Assembly: GCF_036898095.1 (NCBI RefSeq)
Contig: NC_090750.1
Span: 87,391,770-87,455,769 of the forward strand
Source of the DNA: Palaemon carinicauda
Lineage: Eukaryota; Arthropoda; Malacostraca; Decapoda; Palaemonidae
Direction: 5' to 3'
DNA: 64,000 nt
The translations under genes were made by a program, and so were the position numbers. The notes below the pieces were generated by a model that saw only the letters and a list, made by a program, of their open reading frames with translations, did no database searches and was not told the origin of the DNA. Shown here one piece after another: positions 42,173 to 54,537 of this stretch (positions are counted from its first letter, which is position 1; every line of letters begins with the position of its first letter).

Positions 42173-44367
42173 CTGAGCATTAGCAGCTGAAATACATACC
42201 ATTAACTTTTAATAGAAGAGTCATCCTGACAATGAAGGAACTCCCCTAAAACCAATCAGCTTGTTTAACTAACCAGGGAAATGTCAATGTACAGTACTTT
42301 GGTCCTGTAGAGGAGTGGAAGCCATGACTCATGTCAACCTCCCAACTACCAGAGATGATGATGAGGATGTACTTGTTAGGCTAGGTCCCTACCAGAAACT
42401 GGCAGACAGTCACTGAAGAATTTATAACCTTAAGGATATGCAGTCACTGAAGCTGTATCCTTAAGGATATAAAGTCTGAATGTTTGGGAATTAAGAGAAA
42501 TGGGTGTGCATACATTCCAATCATCCTCTCTTGTGGAAAGAAGGAAGGAGAAGATACTTCAATAAAAAACAAATTGTAATAAGAAGTTACTCAGTTTCAT
42601 AACTTACCTGCATCTAGCACCCACTACAGCAATAAGAGAGCATGACTGTCTCGACCCAAGGAAGGGGAAAATGAAAGGAAAAATGGCTAGACATTTTTAC
42701 CTTTAATTCATAGACTTATATCATAACTGCTATCTTAGACAAAATACTTCTTGTCCCATACGGGAGTGACACTGGGTACACGACATCTAGCACTTTCTTG
42801 TCCATCATCACAGTCATTTCTGCTATGAGTGCCAGAGCCTTCGGCGATTCCATAGGGTATGTATGTCAGTAATGCTATTGCATAGTGAGAGAGGGAGGGA
42901 AGCTGGCGAAAGAAAGGCAGTATCTGTCCCGTATGACTTTCCCCACGCCGCTTTCTGTCCCGTGATGCTGCCCGAGGCTGAAGTCAAAATGAGGTTTGCT
43001 CTACCTGTTGGATGTGCGAGGCCTACCTCCCACCCAACAGGCAACTATTGTTTATCTTGTTAAAAGTTTAACGTCTATCCTTGCTTCGCTGTTCTAAGGA
43101 AATCATACAATATGCCAAAGTCATCCACATATGAAATATCCCAAATTTTAAAAGTAATTTGTATATATACCCGAGTCCTTTAATAGGAGTAAGACTTTAG
43201 TAAAGCTGGGATGGCCTCTGAAAATTTAACAAAGTGAGGCCCTGCCCACCCATCAGTCAGATAAACACTTACTTTTGACTTTTAGGCAGTGAAATTGTGG
43301 GATGCTTGAGGTGGAAAGTGTAACTTAACTCAGGTTTGTATAGTTAGGAAAAATATAAATTCATTGAAAAAAGTTATTTGCTCCTACACAAATACAAACT
43401 ATTGTCCTTCAACATGACTTCCTTAGGAGGGAGGAAGTTCCTATGAACCAAAATTCAGTTGGATACACCTTTCCCAGGAAATCTCAGAGCACATGGCCCT
43501 GTATATTAGCAAAGATGATGACTCCTGCCTACCTCCTAACAGTATGAGCATGGTGATGTCACATGTATTATGTTAGTGCTTCAAGTTATACTGGTAAACA
43601 GTTATAGGAGGACCTATATCCTTGTACAAGATATGTTCCACGAATGTATACTCATTATGAGAGGAACATTGTTCATTCAATTTGCTTAGGTAAAAATACA
43701 TTAACACTAATATGTACTGTAATGTGAAAACAAAGCTTTGCGAGGGTCATCAACAAAACTTTTCTGGGCTCAACCTGTGTCGCTCCGTGAAATGCTCCTC
43801 TAGCACCATTTCTAAGGCATAATTATTGCTGAAAATACCAGAGAAAAAGAGATGCATGGAATGCCAGGAATAAACCTAGCTCGCTCACTCATTGAGTGTC
43901 GGTATAGAAAACTGGGGCGTGATTGAACCATGACCATAGATCCCTCACCAATTAGACCTCTCCTTCATCAACGTACCCCCATCTCTACCCCTACATCTTC
44001 CCACCCCCCCATCTTCATTCCTCTTCAGCATTTGCGTTTGGTCAGACTTGTTTTGTTTTGCTTGTGTGCTTTGTGTTATTTTTGGAAGATGTCCGACGTT
44101 TGAGATCCCTGCTTCCAAGTTGAGTATTATATTTGTCTGTTTGGGATTTCTTGGTAGCGACACCTTTTTATTCCTAATCGTGTTTGGCCTTTTATTTATA
44201 TATATTCCCTTTCAAAACTTTTTATTTCCTTTCAAAGGCAACAATATTATTTTACAACTTAAACATCTGCAGCACAGATTTCTTTAATGGTTTAAAAAGG
44301 TTCCTAATAAGTTCTATAATAATAATCATCACTAACTTAAAAAATAAAATACATCATAACACCATAC
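42173..44367 (-). other. Intron between DIRS-C and the 2H exon
   Basis: AT-rich intron. Apart from the DIRS terminal piece at about 43147-43420, nothing is recognised. ORFs at 42823-43063 lack any domain. Confidence 0.6.
43147..43420 (+). mobile_element. Isolated DIRS terminus with ICR-like part
   Basis: Starts AAAAGTAATTTGTATATATAC; later GGTTTGTATAGTTAGGAAAAA then TTGCTCCTACACAAATACAAAC, the same layout as the DIRS-E left ITR plus ICR (57200-57280). No coding part is attached. Probably a recombinational or truncation remnant. Confidence 0.55.
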
Positions 44368-44537
44368 CTCATTCCCTAAAATCCGTGTGTCCCTTGAGTA
44401 TAGCCTTACTTCCCAAGCCGCTGGTGCTTGTGGATCAACTATATCGACTAATTTTTCTAAACGTGAAAACTGTGAAGGTGAAAACTGGTATGCCAAAGTT
44501 AAATGCAAGGCCTTTGTTGCTGCTTCACCAGCTGTAC
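44368..44537 (-). CDS. UBASH3: UBASH3 exon: end of the 2H phosphoesterase domain
   Basis: This 170-nt exon starts with two bases of a split codon after TTCCTTCAAACAG and ends in phase 0 at GAG/GTATGG. It encodes TAGEAATKALHLTLAYQF, then FSRLEKLVDIVDPQAPAAWE and VRLYSRDTRILGNE. HLTLAYQF is the second H-x-T motif of the 2H fold. Spliced to the SH3 exon it gives the family-typical short joint between the two domains. It is the most 5' exon found; the UBA domain and first H-x-T motif must lie further right. Confidence 0.93.
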
Positions 44538-45672
44538 CTGTTTGAAGGAAAAGAAAAGAAATTTTCACAAATTTATGGTATAAATTATATATAAAGAATA
44601 TTTACTGTACTATAAAATGAACAAAACAGCACCTTACAGCAAAACAGTGTCAAATAGATAACTAAATAACATAAAATTAATTCTACCACACATTATCAAC
44701 TCTGCTGACAACACTGCTCTTTAAGGTATTGAACTAAAACAAACAAAATATTACTGATTAGTAAATATAATACATACCATATTTATTACAAATTTACTAA
44801 GCAATTAAATATTTAATACATAAAACCAACATACTGATAAGATAGATTTCATTTTAGTATTGAAAATTCTCATTTTAATTGGCCCAAGTATCACTTGAAA
44901 ATACTGTACAGTACCTCAATATTTTTGTTTAAATGTAATCATACCTCAACCATAACAGTACAATTTTAAATAGATTATTAGAAAAATCAATAAAACTAAA
45001 TACTTTTTCCTTTTTTATAAAGACAGAACCACAGGTCACCGTGTATTTTTGTAATCATCTGTTAAAACAGTGATACACATCAAATGTATTTTCTCCCTCC
45101 TCTTTCATTGTGCATTTTCTGCCAACCCTCCAATTTAATTCTAATCCTAATTGTACATTGCTATTGGTCTTTGACCTGTTACTTCCATATCTAACTTCAC
45201 CTTTTGGATTCTCACATGTCAGGCAACTGCAATCTTTGAAATCCAAGCTTCTTTTCTACCCATTACAACACCATGTCTCTCTACAACTTCCTCATTTATC
45301 ATAAAATCAAAAGCATTTTGTAGCAACAACTCAACCTAACTATTTCCTTTGTAAATCCCAGTCTCTGGCATTCATGCATTCTTTTTTTTTTTTTTTTCTT
45401 TTTACTAATCAAGAAATCTTAGATATGAAACCTGCTCTGCTTTCTGTTGATCTTCCGATAATAGTTTATCATCAGATTTCTAGGAAACTTCAACAAATGT
45501 TGGCAAAAACACCTGCCTCTATTGGAAACAACTTTAACATCACTTTCCAGTACCAGCGTTTTGCATTAAATACGATGATCAATAATTTCCCTACCTTTTT
45601 TCCATCCCAAGAATTTACTGAGATTCTCAACTTTGAATTTTAATTGTATTTTCACTATATCACATTTTTATA
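44538..45672. other. AT-rich intron, no gene seen
   Basis: Searched on the minus strand for the first H-x-T motif and the UBA domain of UBASH3 without success. Only short chance ORFs were found. Confidence 0.55.
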
Positions 45673-46640
45673 TTGAAAAAGTCTATTATGAATTTTGGTA
45701 ACCATTCCATACTGAGAAATTGTTTTAATTCTTTCACCCTGACATGTTTTGAATATTGTTCTACTGTCTGGTCTTCAACTGTTGACTCTCATCTTCACTT
45801 GTTGGACAATCATTTGTGGTCTATCAAATTCCTTATCTCTGATCAGAATACTATTCTTTGGCATTATCATTCAGTTAGTTCTTTGCGCATGTTGCATAAG
45901 ATTTTTCATAATTCTGACCATCCTTTAAATTCAGATCTTCCCAGAGTATACTGTCGTGCTCGTAGCACTGTACTAGGTATGAACTTCATTCTAAGTGTCT
46001 TGCCTTATCCATCATAATGTTCAATACTAAACAATGTTCTAGAAGTTTTTCTTCAGTTGCGACCATTTTGAAATGATCTGCCCAATTTGGTGGTTGAACC
46101 AGTGGAATTCATTAGGTCAAACTTGTTACAAATGCTTTTCTGTTGAACAGGTTGACATAAGTCTCATTTCATTGTTTTTACATGACTTTTCAATTCAATG
46201 TTACCAATCTTAATATATCTTATCTTTATCCTTTTTCATTTACAGTTTACTTGTTACTTCCCTTTTTTTTTACTTTTTTCAGAGGACTGCTTTCCTTGTG
46301 GAGCCCTTATCCATGGGTTGCATAAAATTCTTCATAACTCTGACTATCCTTTACATTCAGATCTTTCCTAACTATACTAGTACTTGGTATGCAGTTAATT
46401 CTAACAATCTTGCCTTCTCTATCATAGGGTTCAATACTACACAGTATTCTAGAAGTTTTATTTCAGCTGTGACCAGATTGTGGAATGATTTTTCTAATTG
46501 GGTAGTTGAATCGGTGGAACTTCAGAAATTTAAACTTGCAGCTAAGACTTTCATGTTGAACAGGCTAACATAAGTCTCTCTTCATAGATTATATATGACA
46601 GACTTATTTCAACATTGTTACTGATCTTAAAATGTTTATA
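45673..46640 (+). mobile_element. LINE 3' fragments, two partial copies
   Basis: 45673-46017 encodes the end of a non-LTR RT ORF: CFEYCSTVWSSTVDSHLHLL and HKIFHNSDHPLNSDLP. The stretch 46298-46580 repeats part of this (NTTQYSRSFISAVTRLWNDF), as does the LINE at 32830-33030 (NITQYSKSFILSVTRMWKDL). It is a duplicated or nested 3' end of the same LINE family with frames broken. Confidence 0.75.
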
Positions 46641-47214
46641 ATTATTATTCATTACTTCATGTATTTCATTTATTTCCTTTCCTCACTGGTCTTCTGCATA
46701 GGCCTCATGGGGCAAAAAGCCTTTTCTCCCCGTGACACTCCTCTCTTAACATAGAGATGGGATGGAGAAGGGCTCAAACCTGGGGTAGCACTCTGGTAGG
46801 GTCCAAATTTGGCTATGTCCCCTAGAACCAGACTAAGAAGCTCCTACGCCTCTTAGAATGAGACACTATGGCAGAGAGATCATGTCACTCGCTTAACCTC
46901 TGCCAATAGTAATGCATGTATTATTTAAGTACCATAATTTATGCCTGATATATCTTCATATGGTTAGTATACAGTTTTTATCATTATTTATGAAAACTAC
47001 ATGGTAGTTTGGCAGAAAGCTTTGATACAATATTAAAGGAAGATTTTATAGCTTTATGGAACGTAGAACATAGAAAATTACTAAGCATACCCTAATCATC
47101 AGAAATATGGAATATTAATAATGTATATCTAAGATAAGATGTATGATGTTTGAGTGGGATTGGATTTTAATATCAACTACAGTATAATTATAATTATCAC
47201 CTGTTATCCCAAAA
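46641..47214. other. No gene seen
   Basis: Unassigned sequence. The stretch around 46690-46910 is more GC-rich than its surroundings and could be another repeat, but no second copy is in the window. Confidence 0.45.
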
Positions 47215-47545
47215 CACCTCCAAAAGAGTGTGGGAGCCAACATGATGACTACCCGGTAAGATTCTTTTAAATAAATAGAACTTTAATAATAAAATTAATT
47301 TTAATACTTAACTGGTAGTCCTCTGCAACTCTATTTACATAAATTACTAGTTATAACTTTGCCCATGGTTAATGTTTCTCCCATGGCGCCATCTATAGGA
47401 TGAGTAGCCATCACAGGGGAAGGGGAGATGGAAAAGAGGGGAGAGCAAAAAACTCTTCTGTTTTTTTAATTATGTCCAGTAAGCCTGTGGCTTTGAGGAT
47501 TAAAGCATGACGACTACCACGTAAGTATTAAAATTACAAATGTTA
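47215..47545. mobile_element. Isolated short inverted-repeat element, DIRS-terminus-like
   Basis: TTAATTTTAATACTTAACTG near 47305 is mirrored by GACTACCACGTAAGTATTAA near 47510. Between them lies ATGGCGCCATCTATAGGATG, similar to the ITR core of DIRS-B, C and D. ICR-like CTACCCGGTAAGATTC stands outside at 47249. I read it as a diverged left end of a further DIRS family. Confidence 0.5.
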
Positions 47546-48133
47546 TCAAAATTCATCTTTGTATATCACTAACATTCTGACATGATTTCCACACTTGGAA
47601 GGAAACTTCAATGAATCCAGGTTAATGCACTGACTTCCAGTGCTTGAAAATTTACTCACCATGGCATAGCAGAATAGTAATAAAATGTCATCAAAATGAT
47701 CTCCCATGTACAAGTGCAGTAGGCTAAAATTACCTTGTACACCTCAAAGTTATAATTCAATGATAGATGATCCCTCTCTTACCAGCAGACCTAGGGCTTA
47801 CATGTACAGTATATGTCATCTGTTCATCAAGATGCGAGACTCCCAGAAACCCAAATTATACGTGTGAGGAGGCATGCAATCCAACCTCTTTAAATCCATA
47901 AGCAAGGCAATAACGGCTTCATTAACTAACAATCAACCGAAAATGCAAGAATTAAAAATAGAGCTGGTAATATAAGAGAAACAACCAACAAGAAGCAACA
48001 AAAGATGCTCAAGGTATTTACTGTCAAGAGAGATACAGGTCTTATCTTCCTCCATGAAACTAGTGAAGACAAGAAAGGGAAAGGTAAAGAAACTACGGCT
48101 CTCTGATGATGAATAGCACAAGATATTAAAGAA
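47546..48133. other. Host flank left of DIRS-D, no gene seen
   Basis: AT-rich, short chance ORFs only. Confidence 0.55.
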
Positions 48134-48170
48134 AATTATATTTTGATTATAAAATAAATTTTTGAATATA

Positions 48171-48326
48171 CTTACCCTGTGAATATATAATAGCTGACGT
48201 CTCCGGCGGCTCGACAGAAAAACACAAAAACTCGCGAGCGATCGCTATGAAGGTTGCGGGTGTGCCCACCAGCGCCAACTATCGGCCATATACCGCATAT
48301 ACATGTAAACAGCTCCAGTTCTTCTC
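48171..48326 (+). repeat. Left ITR of DIRS-D
   Basis: Inverse of 54538-54691; contains GCGAGCGATCGCTATGAAGG and CAGCGCCAACTATCGGCC. Confidence 0.94.
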
Positions 48327-48371
48327 ATCCTGCTGGGTCTCTATCAGGGAGGAAGGGGGGGGCCTTTAATT

Positions 48372-48466
48372 TATATATTTACCGGGTAAGTATATTCAAA
48401 AATTTATTTTATAATCAAAATATCATTTTTAAATATTAAACTTAGCCGGTGAATATATAATAGCTG
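48372..48466 (+). repeat. Internal complementary region of DIRS-D
   Basis: ATTTACCGGGTAAGTATATTC (inverted left tip) is followed by TTTAAATATTAAACTTAGCC (inverted right tip). G-rich tract at 48347-48362. Confidence 0.92.
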
Positions 48467-48860
48467 ATTCACACCCATGGTGGTGGGTAGAGACCAGTAT
48501 CAATACAGTTTACAGCGTATATGCTTAGAGTTTTTGACAGTTATATCATAACAAAACCCAAATATATATAGGTACCTGGTAAGGAAGATGACTTTGACGC
48601 TTACTCTGCCTTGTTAGTCTTGTCTTCCTCACGAAGCCCAGCCATCCTCTTAGGATGCTGAAAGACTCCCAGGAGCTGAAGTATCAAGGGCTGCAACCCA
48701 TACAACAGGACCTCATCAAACCCCTAATCTGGGCGCTCTCAAGAAATGACATTTGACCACCCGCCAAATCAACCAGGATGTAAAAGGCTTCTTAGCCTTC
48801 CGTACAACCCAAAAACAAGATTAAAAACATTTCAAGAGACAGATTAAAAGGATATTGGAA

Positions 48861-49934
48861 TTAAGGGAATGTAGTGGTAGAACCCTCACCCACTACTGCA
48901 CTCGCTGCAACGAATGGACCCAGTGTGTAGCAGTCCTCATAAAGAGTCTGGACATCTTTTAAGTAAAATGACGCGAATACCGACTTGCTTCTCCAAAAGG
49001 TCGCATCCATTATACTTCGCAGAGATCTATTTTGCTTAAAGGCCATGGAAGTTGCTATAGCTCTTACTTCGTGTGTCTTAACTTTAAGCAAGCATCGGTC
49101 TGTTTCATTCAAGTGAGAATGAGCCTCTCGGATTAAAAATCTGATAAAATATGACAAAGCATTCTTTGACATAGGTAATGATGGCTTCTTAACTGAGCAC
49201 CATAAGGCCTCAGATCCACCTCGTAATGACTTAGTACGAGCTAAGTAGAACTTAAGAGCTCTAACTGGACACAGTACTCTTTCAAGTTCGTTGCCTACGA
49301 TCTCTGACAGGCAAGGTATATCAAATGACTTAGGCCAAGGACGAGAAGGCAGTTCATTTTTGGCCAGGAAACCAAGTTGAAGTGAACATGTGGCTTTATC
49401 TGTGGAAAAGCCGATGTTCTTACTGAAGGCATGAATTTCACTGACCCTTTTAGCCAAAGCCAAGCACACTAGGAAAAGAGTCTTGAGGGTGAGATCCTTC
49501 AGGGAGGCTGAATGTAATGGCTCAAACCTGTCTGACATCAGGAACCTTAGGACCACGTCTAAGTTCCATCCAGGAGTTGCCATACGACGTTCCTTAGAGG
49601 TCTCGAAAGACTTAAGGAGATCTTGGAGATCTTTATTGTTGGAAAGATCTAAGCCTCTATGTCGAAAGACCGAAGCCAACATGCTCCTGTAGCCCTTAAT
49701 AGTGGGTGCTGAGAGGGAGCGAACATTTCTCAGATGTAACAGAAAATCTGCGATTTGGGCTACAGAGGTACTGGAAGAGGACACAGATGCTGACTTGCAC
49801 CAGTCTCGAAAGACTTCCCACTTCGACTGGTATACTTTGATGGTAGAAGCTCTCCTCGCTCTCGCAATCGCACTGGCTGCCTCCTTCGAAAAGCCTCGAG
49901 CTCTTGAGAGTCTTTCGATAGTCTGAAGGCAGTC
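48861..49934 (-). CDS. DIRS-D tyrosine recombinase (YR)
   Basis: Recombinase from DCLQTIERLSRARGFSK to the stop at 48861, about 357 residues. Core-binding VYQSKWEVFRDWC; catalytic Arg in LAKRVSEIHAF, HxxR in KTHEVRAIATS, Tyr in FASFYLKD. No stops. The frame continues open upstream to 51509, giving an uninterrupted 882-codon ORF that overlaps nearly all of RT/RH in the -1 frame. That extension is not recognisable as a domain and is treated separately in the findings. Confidence 0.9.
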   Translation of the reverse strand, partial: DCLQTIERLSRARGFSKEAASAIARARRASTIKVYQSKWEVFRDWCKSASVSSSSTSVAQIADFLLHLRNVRSLSAPTIKGYRSMLASVFRHRGLDLSNNKDLQDLLKSFETSKERRMATPGWNLDVVLRFLMSDRFEPLHSASLKDLTLKTLFLVCLALAKRVSEIHAFSKNIGFSTDKATCSLQLGFLAKNELPSRPWPKSFDIPCLSEIVGNELERVLCPVRALKFYLARTKSLRGGSEALWCSVKKPSLPMSKNALSYFIRFLIREAHSHLNETDRCLLKVKTHEVRAIATSMAFKQNRSLRSIMDATFWRSKSVFASFYLKDVQTLYEDCYTLGPFVAASAVVGEGSTTTFP

Positions 49935-51907
49935 AGACGAAGCGTGGGGAGGCTTTGATGAACATCCTTTACGTGGGGCTGACGTAAGAGATCTACCCTT
50001 AGAGGAAGACTCCTTGGAATGTCTACCAGCCATTGAAGTACCTCGGTGAACCACTCTCTCGCGGGCCAGAGGGGAGCAACCAACGTCAAACTTGTCCCTT
50101 CGTGAGAGGCGAACTTCTGCAGTACCTTGTTGACTATCTTGAATGGTGGGAATGCATACAAGTCCTGGTGAGACCAGTCCAGTAGAAACGCGTCTATGTG
50201 GATCGCGTCTGGATCTGGGACTGGTGAGCAATAGATTGGGAGCCTTTTGGTCAACGAGGTGGCAAAGAGGTCTATGGTGGGTTGACCCCAAGTCGCCCAA
50301 AGACTCTTGCACACGTCCTTGTGGAGGGTCCATTCCGTGGGTATCACCTGACCCTTCCGACTGAGACAGTCTGCCAAGACGTTCAAGTCCCCCTGGATAA
50401 ACCTTGTCAACAGGGAGATGCCTCGATTTTTTTACCATATGAGGAGGTCCCTTGCGATCACGTACAGCGTGTGGGAGTGAGTGCCTCCTTGCTTGGAGAT
50501 GTATGCCAAAGCTGTGGTGTTGTCTGAATTGACCTCTACCACTTTGTTTCGAAGAATGTTCTCGAAATTCATCAAGGCTAAGTGGACTGCTAATAGCTCC
50601 TTGCCGTTGATGTGCATGCTCTTCTGAACTGAGGTCCACAGACCCGAGCATTCCCGACCGTCCAGGGTCGCACCCCAACCCAAATCCGACGCGTCTGAGA
50701 ACAACACGTGGTTTGGGTTCTTGACTGCTAGGGACAGGCCCTCTCTCAGACTGATATTGCTGTCCCACCAGTTCAGGCATGCTTTTACTGGTTCGGAGAC
50801 CGGGATTGATACCGTCTCTAAAGTCTTGCCCTTGTTCCAGTGAGAGGCTAAATGGAACTGGAGAGGCCGAAGGTGCAGTCTCCCTAGCGAGACAAACTGC
50901 TCCAGGGATGAGAGGATCCCTACGAGACTCATCCAACTCCTTACTGAACAACGTTCTCTCTTCAGCATTAGTTGGACTTTGAGCAGGGCTTGTTCTATTC
51001 GGGTGGCAGACGGAAAAGCCCGAAAAACTAGACTGCGAATCTCCATCCCCAAATATAGAATAGTCTGGGATGGGATCAGTTGGGACTTTTCTAAGTTGAC
51101 CAAAAGTCCCAACTCCTTGGCCAGACCCAACGTCCAATGTAGATCCTGCAGACAGCGATGACTGGACGATGCTCTGAGAAGCCAGTCGTCCAAGTACAGG
51201 GAGGCTCGGATTCCCGATAGATGAAGGAATTTTGCCACATTCCTCATGAGCCTCGTAAACACGAGAGGAGCAGGACTGAGGCCAAAGCACAGGGCTCGAA
51301 ACTGGTACACCACATTCCTGTAAACAAACCTCAGAAACGGTTGGGAATCCGGGTGTATAGGAATGTGAAAGTACGCATCTCGTAGGTCGAGAGAGACCAT
51401 CCAGTCTCCCTCTCTGACCGCTGCTAAGACGGACTTCGTGGTCTCCATCGTAAATTTTGTTTTCGTAACAAAAACGTTGAGCGCACTGACGTCTAGCACT
51501 GGCCTCCAACCTCCTGTATGCTTTGGGACTAGGAAGAGACGGTTGTAAAACCCCGGTGATTGAAGGTTCGAGACTTTCACCACCGCTCCCTTCTCTAGCA
51601 ACAGAGACACTTCTTGATTTAGGGCTTGTCTCTTTGACTCCTCTCGGTACCTGGGAGAGAGGTCTATGGGAGTTGTTACTAGAGGAGGTTTGCGTACAAA
51701 CGGTATTTTGTACCCCTCTTTGAGCAACAGAACAGACTCTTGGTCTGCACCCCTCTTCTCCCAGGCCTGCCAGAAGCTGTTCAATCTGGCCCCTACCGCT
51801 GTCTGAGGCTGTGGGCAGTCAGACTCTGCCACGGGAGGACTTGGCTCCTCTCTTCTTACCTCTCTTTCCCTCGGCACGAGAGCCTCCCCTGCTGGGAGCT
51901 CTGCCAC
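49760..51907 (-). pseudogene. DIRS-D RT/RNase H, single nonsense codon
   Basis: Continuous frame from 51907 (no ATG here, a GTG within gag) to 49760 with one TAA at 50432-50434, between RNase H motifs. DIRS-C has Ser (LTWSKDL), here LIW-stop-KNR. RT motifs are intact: SPGFYNRLFLVPKHTGGW, LDLRDAYFHIPIHPDS, LCFGLSPAPLVFTRL, SLYLDDWLLRAS; RNase H FSDASDLGWGATLDGRE and VNSDNTTALAY. The last Asp motif (NVLADCLSRKG) and the AFPPF region lie after the stop. Single-base inactivation implies recent age. Confidence 0.92.
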
Positions 51908-54334
51908 GAAAGGGCGGGATAAATCTAGACGCAGGAGTCTCGATCCTGGGTCTCACAGCAAAGGATGAAGAAGGAGCTCCCTTGCGAGCAGAGGACGCCA
52001 TCAGGTCATGTGTGTCCTTCTGCACAAGCGAAGCAGCTATATCCTTAACCAGCTGTTGTGGAAACAAGGCAGCCGATAAGGGAGCAAAGAGCAGTTCCGA
52101 TCTCTGACAGGGAGTAACTCCTGCTGAAAGGAAAGAGCAAAGGGTTTCTCTCTTCTTCAAGACTCCCGACGTAAAGGTGGAGGCGAGCTCATTGGAGCCA
52201 TCGCGGATGGCTTTGTCCATACAGGACATGATAAGTAAGGATACATCTTGGTCGGCAGACGAGATCTTCCTACTTAATGCTCCTAAAGACCAATCAAGAA
52301 AGTTAAAAACTTCAAAGGCCCGTATACGCCTTTAAGTAGATGGTCAAGGTCCGAGGAGGACCAACAAATCTTCGAGCGTCTCATGGCCAGGCGACGGGGA
52401 GAGTCTACGAGGCTTGAGAAGTCACCCTGGGCAGAGGCAGGGACTCCCAAGCCGAGAACTTCTCCCGTGTCATACCAGACGCTCGATCTAGAAGCAAGCT
52501 TAGAAGGTGGGAAGGCAAAGGCCGTCTTCCCCAAACTCCTCCTGGTATCCAGCCAGTCGCCTAGAAGACGTAAAGCCCTCTTAGAAGAGCGAGAAAGCAC
52601 TAGCTTAGTAAAGGCAGGCTTGGTAGCAGCTAAGCGTAGAGCAAACTCAGACGGAGGCGAACGAGGAGCAACAGCAACAAAATGATCTGGAAAAAGATCC
52701 TTGAAAATCATCATGATCTTCTTAAAATCCATCGAAGGTTGAACAGCCTTAGGTTCTTCTACATCTGACAAAACGTCCAAAGGATTATCATCAGGATGAG
52801 GATCAGCAACGTCCTCATCTGAAGGAACCTCGTCCGACAACTGATGAGTCTCAAGCAAGGGAGAGACCTGCCTTGGTGGCAATGCTTGACAAGCAGAGTC
52901 CACACGCACAGGAGCATCAGTAGCAGTCCAGGACGCTACGTCATGTAACTGCTTAACGGACTGACTAGCAACAACAACAGGAGCGCGAGGACGCTCGACG
53001 TCAACTCGAGACTGCCTTGACTGCCTAGACTGAGCAGTCAAAACAACTCTTGACTGCGGTGCTTGACGCTCAACGTCAAAACAAGTCAACTTCGCTGGTT
53101 GGCGAACGTCCTGAACGTCAATACGAGCATGCGGCAGCGGCTGAACGTCCACAAGCGGCTGAAAGTCAACACGGGACTGCATCGAGTGAGGCTCTACGTC
53201 ACGTGACTGACGTGACTTTGTAACGTCAACGTCAACAGGACGAGCAAAGGCTCGTTTGGGCGGCTGATGGCCAGGATCTCGATCAGCTAAACGGCGAGGA
53301 TCATCGTGAACCTGCTCAGCAGTATAATCCTCCATAAGAGAGGCAAGCTTATTCTGCATGTCTTGCAGTACAACCCATTTAGGATCAACGGGAGTGGGTG
53401 CGGTTCGAGACGAGGGTAACGTCTGTGACTGCAAAACATTGCCTACACTAAGACTCTCGGAGCCTGTGTTACGCTTCTGTTTAGGCGGCGAGCAGTCTTC
53501 CGATGACTGCACAGGGTCAGAGCTGTCCCAATGGCTACAACCAGGACACTGGACCTGTCCTGAAGGGATTGACTTTTGCTTTAATGGTCTCGAAACCTTG
53601 CTCCACGGTTTCTTACGCGAGAAGCCTTCGGATGACGAGGAGAAAACCGCCTCGCTCGTCTTATGGTAGGGGCGGTCTTGACGAGACACGCCCGAAACCA
53701 TAGAGGGAACGTCTGTTCGTTGGTTAAAGCCTCTCGAAACCATAAGTCCTACGACATTACTTCTCCCTGGGGCATGGGAGCTTGCAAGAGGTCTCAGACT
53801 AGGCGAACGACAGGCACGAACAGACGAACCCTCGGTCGCAACACTGATAACACTTTGCGCACTAATCACTTTATCCCCACGATTTTCTAATGTGGCACTC
53901 TGACACTTTAACTCTTTTACATCCGCCATGAGTTGATTACGGTCCGTAGCTAACGATTCAACTCTTTCGCCCAAAGCTTGAATGGCACGTAACATATCCC
54001 GCATTGATGGTTCATGAGTGCTAGTAGAAGGTTCAGGCACAACTACTACTGGGGAAGGATTAGGTTCAGGGGCATGGGAGGAGGAAAATTCTAATGATCT
54101 AGAGGAACTTCTCCTCACCCTATCTCTCTCTAGCTTACGAGAATACTTATCAAACTCTAGCCAGTCGAATTCCGAAAGTACCACGCACTCATCACACCGA
54201 TCTCCTAATTGACAGGTTTTACCCCTACAATTAGAACACACAGTATGTGGGTCGAGAGAGGCCTTTGGAAGACGTTTGTTACAATCCCTAGCATTACATT
54301 TACGAAATTTAGGAATTGGAGAAGGGTCAGCCAT
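51819..54334 (-). pseudogene. DIRS-D gag, one frameshift
   Basis: ATG at 54334 (MADPSPIPKFRKC). Open for 683 codons to 52283, then continued in the next frame from about 52310 to the stop at 51819. A one-base loss near 52323-52332, after HLLKGVY, causes the shift. Cys cluster CSNC, CRGKTC, DRCDEC; coil RAIQALGERVESLATDRNQL; WYDTGEVLGLGVPASAQGD; basic tail GSRAEGKRGKKRGAKSSRGR. Same plan as DIRS-C gag. Confidence 0.9.
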
Positions 54335-54537
54335 TTTGAAAAGTCAAAGAAAGTCCAAAAACAATCCAAAGTCATCAACAATTAAATCTATCCAAAAAAG
54401 AGTTCAAGAGTTTAAATTGAAGATAAAAACACCTGCACTGCGAAAGCTCAAAACCAAAAAGAAGTACTTCACCAAGACTGTTGAAAAACTCCAGGTTAAC
54501 AGCGAGTAATGGAACAACTTGTCGACAAGACCGACAG

